Source of the DNA: Dimargaris cristalligena
Taxonomy: Eukaryota > Kickxellomycota > Dimargaritomycetes > Dimargaritales > Dimargaritaceae
DNA length: 11,133 nt
Direction of reading: 5' to 3'
Assembly: GCA_027576995.1 (NCBI GenBank)
Contig: JANBQC010000777.1
Location: forward strand, 1-11,133
Part shown: piece by piece, positions 7,887 to 11,133 of the stretch
How positions within the stretch are numbered: position 1 is the stretch's first letter
Layout: every line of letters starts with the position of its first letter
The notes under the pieces: model-generated
Databases searched by the model: none
What the model was told of the DNA's origin: nothing
What the model saw: only the letters and a program-made list of their open reading frames with translations
Made by a program: the position numbers and the translations under genes

Positions 7887-8953
7887 AACACTCAAAAATC
7901 ACCCAGAAACCTCGTTTATTGATGCTGAGAAGTGAAACCTTCTAATTATGCAAATGCGGGGCTTTGGCAGGGGGTGGTGGATCCGGCAGTGAGTTGACAG
8001 CGGATACTCAGCAATGTAGACAAATATCCGTGAAGTCTTGTCAATTAGGGGGGTGGAGCGGCTTCGCAGTTCCGCATTGAGCCGATTGTAGTGCTGCTCG
8101 ACTAATTAGGGCATATACGTGTGGGTAGAGTGCACATCATCCATACTATACATTATAATTAGTTAAGAACACTTATCAGGGTCACTATCCAAGTTGGAAA
8201 GGTGACAGTCGGGCTGTGATTGCTGAAAACAGATCAATATTTACACAATGTGATATTAAACTAAACCAAGGGGGTTTCTCTCAGTTCACCGCGACACTCG
8301 GCCAGGTGCAACCTAGCTACTGATTTCATTTTCAACCCTTGGTGCAATTCCAGTGTAGCTGGCTTAAACCTTAGACCAGGGTTGTAAGTGGCCTATATTA
8401 GTGGCTACTAATAAAAATGTCGCATTAGGAGGTACCTTCATTGATATTCGGCTTCCTCCCCCCTTTTTTTGGCACCTCTAACTGGTAAGATTGACCTTCC
8501 TGAACGGTAGCATAGTCCGGACAATCGGAGCCTATCCAGTCAATACACCATAGTGCAGCCGCCGCACTTTTACATTGCTCTCGGTTGCTGCTGCAGTATC
8601 TGAGCTCCCCCCTCCATTGTTCCTCCCCCCTCCCCATACTGACTGTGCTGCAATACTCCACGCGACACTCCAGGAAAAGCCTTCCGCACGTTGGGGAGAT
8701 TCTCCCCGGTTGCCACATTGCTATTACCAAGTATGGTCTAATAACCCTGGGCCGATCCCTAGACACGTCGGCGGACTACCCTGTTGTGTCATTATGACTA
8801 GGTGGGGTAATCGACTATCGGAGCCAAGTTGGGTATGGTTACACCCTACTAGCAATACACTCCTTGGCCTGACATTCTAGTCCTTAACTGCCTAATTAGC
8901 CATTCTCCCGTATTTTGTATTTACCGCCCGCCTTTACGCTTTAGGTGAAATAG

Positions 8954-8999
8954 GGTGGTGGTGGTGCTGGATAATAATAATAATAATAATAATAAAAAA
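8954..8999 (+). repeat. compound microsatellite (GGT)4 ... (ATA)8 A5
   Basis: GGT units with a final G (8954-8966) are followed by CTGG and then eight perfect ATA units (8971-8994) running into five more A. A 24-base perfect trinucleotide repeat is essentially impossible in shuffled sequence of this length, so it is the clearest sign of natural replication slippage in the window. The repeat would be length-variable. Confidence 0.95.
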
Positions 9000-9000
9000 G

Positions 9001-9010
9001 GCTAATTAGC
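9001..9010. repeat. 10-bp palindrome GCTAATTAGC
   Basis: This perfect dyad lies directly after the ATA microsatellite. Its 11-base context GGCTAATTAGC matches the reverse complement of CCTAATTAGCC (8891-8901) at ten of eleven positions, so the microsatellite region is bracketed by two near-identical short sites about 110 bases apart. Confidence 0.75.
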
Positions 9011-9416
9011 ACTAAAATCACGCGAATTGAAGCCGTGGATCCTATATTGGTCGTTGTTCCCAGCGACAGTGGTTGACTATTAGAATATCATTAGTATCAG
9101 CCCAATTTGGTATGCTACCGAAATTCACTAAAGAATGTGTCACTTTGATTGCACTACTTTTGCGTGCTCCAGAAACGGCAGAGTCATCTGGTACATATTT
9201 CCGGCTCCATGTCGAATATCTAAAGTAGGGCAGTTGGGTACTGCTTTTTCGGCTCGACCCCCTTGCTCTAGTGGACGGCGTTCCTCACTTAATATTCTTA
9301 CGATTAAAAGGGGTATCCCCCCAGGAAATTATCCAATACAATCCCTCAAAGCTTATTTAGATTGTTCATACAGGGGGCTGCAATAGAGCGGTTTCAGGAA
9401 AGATTCTGCAATGGTA

Positions 9417-9430
9417 GGCGCCGAGCCACT
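9417..9430 (+). repeat. direct repeat GGCGCCGAGCCACT, copy 1
   Basis: This 14-base word recurs exactly at 10000-10013 in the same orientation. Flanking bases differ at once on both sides, so the match is confined to 14 bp. Confidence 0.85.
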
Positions 9431-9760
9431 CGCTGAGGACCGTTGCAGGCCTATATCATCACTTTAGTACCCAGTATAATGCCGGCCATTCCCAAAGAAA
9501 ACGCCGATGTAATATAAAATATTCACAGAAATTCGATTTTTATGGAAAAGACCGTGCGTAACTGGGGACTACCATCCGTCGGTTAACCAATAAAATGGAT
9601 CCCATTAGTCCGTGATTGGCTGCAACTTCGGATTCGAAAAGATTATTCGATTGGGTGCCCTCGGGTCGGAGGTATAGGATAGGACAAGTGCATAGGTGCC
9701 GCCAATAGATAAGGAGGGGATGGGGGAGGGGCTCGTAATTTAAGAGAGAGGCTCTTTGTA

Positions 9761-9787
9761 CCCCCCCAAAAAAAGGAAATAAAAAAA
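9761..9787 (+). repeat. C7A7 tract followed by A7
   Basis: C7 (9761-9767) is joined directly to A7 (9768-9774), then after GGAAAT comes another A7 (9781-9787). This is simple-sequence DNA prone to slippage. Confidence 0.9.
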
Positions 9788-9999
9788 CGAGAGCTAGCCT
9801 GAGTTAGTCGCATTACTTACGTACCCTTTCGGATTTCTCTTACATTTTGCCGCCGATGGGCAACTAGAAGGTATTGGTGCAGCCCATTTCCCATCTGCCC
9901 CTCTGTTCACACAGGTGCTTCTCAAAGGGGAAGGCCCTCCGACCTAATATTATTGCTTCCCCTTCTTTCCTTTCTACATGTTATTTTCCCTGACTCCCT

Positions 10000-10013
10000 G
10001 GCGCCGAGCCACT
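10000..10013 (+). repeat. direct repeat GGCGCCGAGCCACT, copy 2
   Basis: This is the second exact copy of the word at 9417-9430, 583 bases downstream. Random expectation for any 14-base repeat pair in the window is roughly 0.2, so this is mildly notable. Confidence 0.85.
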
Positions 10014-11133
10014 TGTATCCACTGTAGCCTTACGGTGCACGAATAGGAGCGAATCGGCACCAGATCTATCCTGATATACCCTGGGATTTTTTCAGGGTCG
10101 TTTACCACCAAGGATTGGCTGGACACTATTTTGGTCAGCATTAGATTGGAGGGGGCTCCTCGAGTAACATGGTAGATACTATAATAAAAAGGATATCAGG
10201 TCATTTTCACGCCGATAAATTTATTGGATCGGTGGGGGCACTTTAACCGTTGGGAAATTGACCCAGCTATGCCTCCTACCGCTCGCTAGCTCGTGAAAGC
10301 TTCCATGGGTCCAACTCAGGCAATGTCCCCTTGGCGTTAATAGCCACTTACCAAGCCTTCCGACCGAGAACTTACTATTGGCTTGTACAATATCTGCTTT
10401 CTAAACTCGACAAATGGTAGTAAGCAATCCAATGGACTTCTAAATACAGAAATATAACGATTCCTTTACAATTACATTCACTTGCTGTACGTTATTCAAG
10501 CCACACCCCTTGGAATATTCTACATGTTAGTGGTACCAGCGCAATACTCAGCCTATTCTACACCTCGGAGACCAATGGGGGCATGGTCTACATCTTGGAT
10601 ATTGGCCACTGAGTTGGAGGGTTTTCCTATGGATTATAGTGGTCTAACCAGTCACTTAAGGTATTTCAAAAAGAAACCCAGATTACTAAGCGGGCTAGAA
10701 GTATGACGTCGAGTATCAATTCAGATATATGTCAAAAAAACACATGGAAATCACATTATTCTGGCCGAGGATTGCATTTGGTCAACGCACTGATATGTCC
10801 CAAATTTCACTGATTGTTGGGCAGCAGCATTGTGTGGCATGAACGAGGTATACTGAATTGTATTTTATGGATATAATTTAGCTCATTGGACGTATCGATT
10901 TGGTATCAACAAAGAAGGCGTAGAGTGGTCCCGTTTTATCACAAGTTGTATTTGCTAAAAAAGGGCCACCTTGTATCCAATTCCTGGGCTAATCAATGTC
11001 GACAGAGATGCAAGTTACAAAGTACGGCTTTATTATCGATTTTATTATGTTAATCAATATTTAGTAATTATCGGCCTAGGCTGTAGTTTGGGGCGACATC
11101 ACCTTGCTTGTACCAGGCTTAGGAATGCGGGGT

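Larger units (their letters stand above)
6001..8000. other. non-coding stretch with several perfect palindromes
   Basis: The two longest frames (6327-6737 minus, 136 codons; 7581-7895 minus, 104 codons) both start at TTG and show no recognisable domain. Visible structures are the G-quadruplex motif, the ATTT repeat, three 14-bp perfect palindromes, a 22-bp near-perfect inverted repeat, and a G-rich patch (6335-6350) with three G runs. No tRNA or rRNA was found. Confidence 0.65.
8001..9010. other. non-coding stretch with CTAATTAG sites and microsatellite
   Basis: The open frames (8425-8766 minus with GTG start, 8575-8880 plus with TTG start, 8585-8797 plus) overlap one another on both strands and show no known motif. 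CTAATTAG occurs at 8102-8109, 8892-8899 and 9002-9009. A C-rich patch at 8607-8635 has C6, C6 and C4 runs, which gives only three runs for a minus-strand quadruplex. Confidence 0.65.
9011..11133. other. non-coding stretch, no gene recognised
   Basis: The longest frame is 9135-9386 plus, 83 codons and ATG-started. It is cysteine- and arginine-containing with no motif, signal peptide or homology that I recognise. Frame 10482-10706 starts at TTG and is likewise anonymous. The stretch contains a 14-bp direct repeat, a G-rich patch with three G runs (9716-9731), a C7A7 tract and an ATAAATTTAT palindrome (10216-10225). From about 10240 to the end I see nothing beyond ordinary sequence. Confidence 0.65.

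Noticed and set aside
7581..7895. 104-codon minus-strand frame whose segment TGIGALLSNAQ resembles the RNase H region of Ty3-type retroelements
   Set aside because: The flanking aspartate-containing motif is absent, the frame closes just upstream, and the other two minus frames upstream show no reverse transcriptase motif. The short similarity is best taken as coincidence.
8425..8880. Overlapping frames on both strands (113 codons minus, 101 and 70 codons plus)
   Set aside because: They start at GTG, TTG or ATG, overlap one another, and none has a recognised domain. The mutual overlap fits chance openness of a locally GC-richer patch.
9135..9386. 83-codon ATG-started plus-strand frame
   Set aside because: It is the best start codon among the longer frames, but the product has no motif or membrane segment I recognise, no ribosome binding site stands out, and the length is within chance.
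1..11133. CRISPR array, insertion sequence or rRNA
   Set aside because: No evenly spaced direct repeats, no transposase-like frame with terminal inverted repeats, and no recognisable rRNA core sequence were seen on either strand.

Overview
No gene could be supported anywhere in this 11.1 kb window. Open frames are short and mostly begin at TTG or GTG. The longest is 136 codons, and the longest one I see that starts with ATG is 83 codons (9135-9386). A rough calculation for random DNA of about 46% GC (stop probability about 0.052 per codon, six frames) predicts a longest open run of about 130 codons, so the frames look like chance. I found no recognisable protein motif, no tRNA (the GTTCRANNC T-loop candidates on both strands lack a pairing T-stem), no rRNA, no CRISPR array and no insertion sequence.

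The DNA still looks like real genomic sequence rather than a simple shuffle. It carries slippage-type tracts that a mononucleotide shuffle would rarely produce: eight ATA units next to GGT repeats, T10, C9, four ATTT units, and many runs of 6-7 C or G. CTAG is not depleted, as it is in most enterobacteria, and gene density is far too low for a bacterium, phage or plasmid. The best guess is non-coding DNA from a eukaryote. Moderate GC, many G and C homopolymers and no identifiable genes would suit the intergenic expanse of a large plant mitochondrial genome (gymnosperm-like), but this is inference with low confidence. Nuclear intergenic DNA or a higher-order synthetic decoy cannot be excluded.

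Layout: 1-1960 is featureless apart from homopolymers and a purine tract/pyrimidine tract pair. 1961-2420 is a distinct island holding related CCTGCG hairpins, a 20-bp AT palindrome and a terminator-like hairpin followed by T5. 2421-4000 has a few small hairpins, a T10 tract and an AC-rich tract. 4001-6000 has a G-run/CTG tract, a 17-bp dyad and an unusual concentration of CTAG. 6000-8000 has a canonical G-quadruplex motif and three perfect 14-bp palindromes. 8001-9010 has three of the window's four CTAATTAG sites and the compound microsatellite. 9011-11133 has a 14-bp direct repeat and a C7A7 tract. I see no set of genes that work together and no evidence for an undescribed protein-based system.
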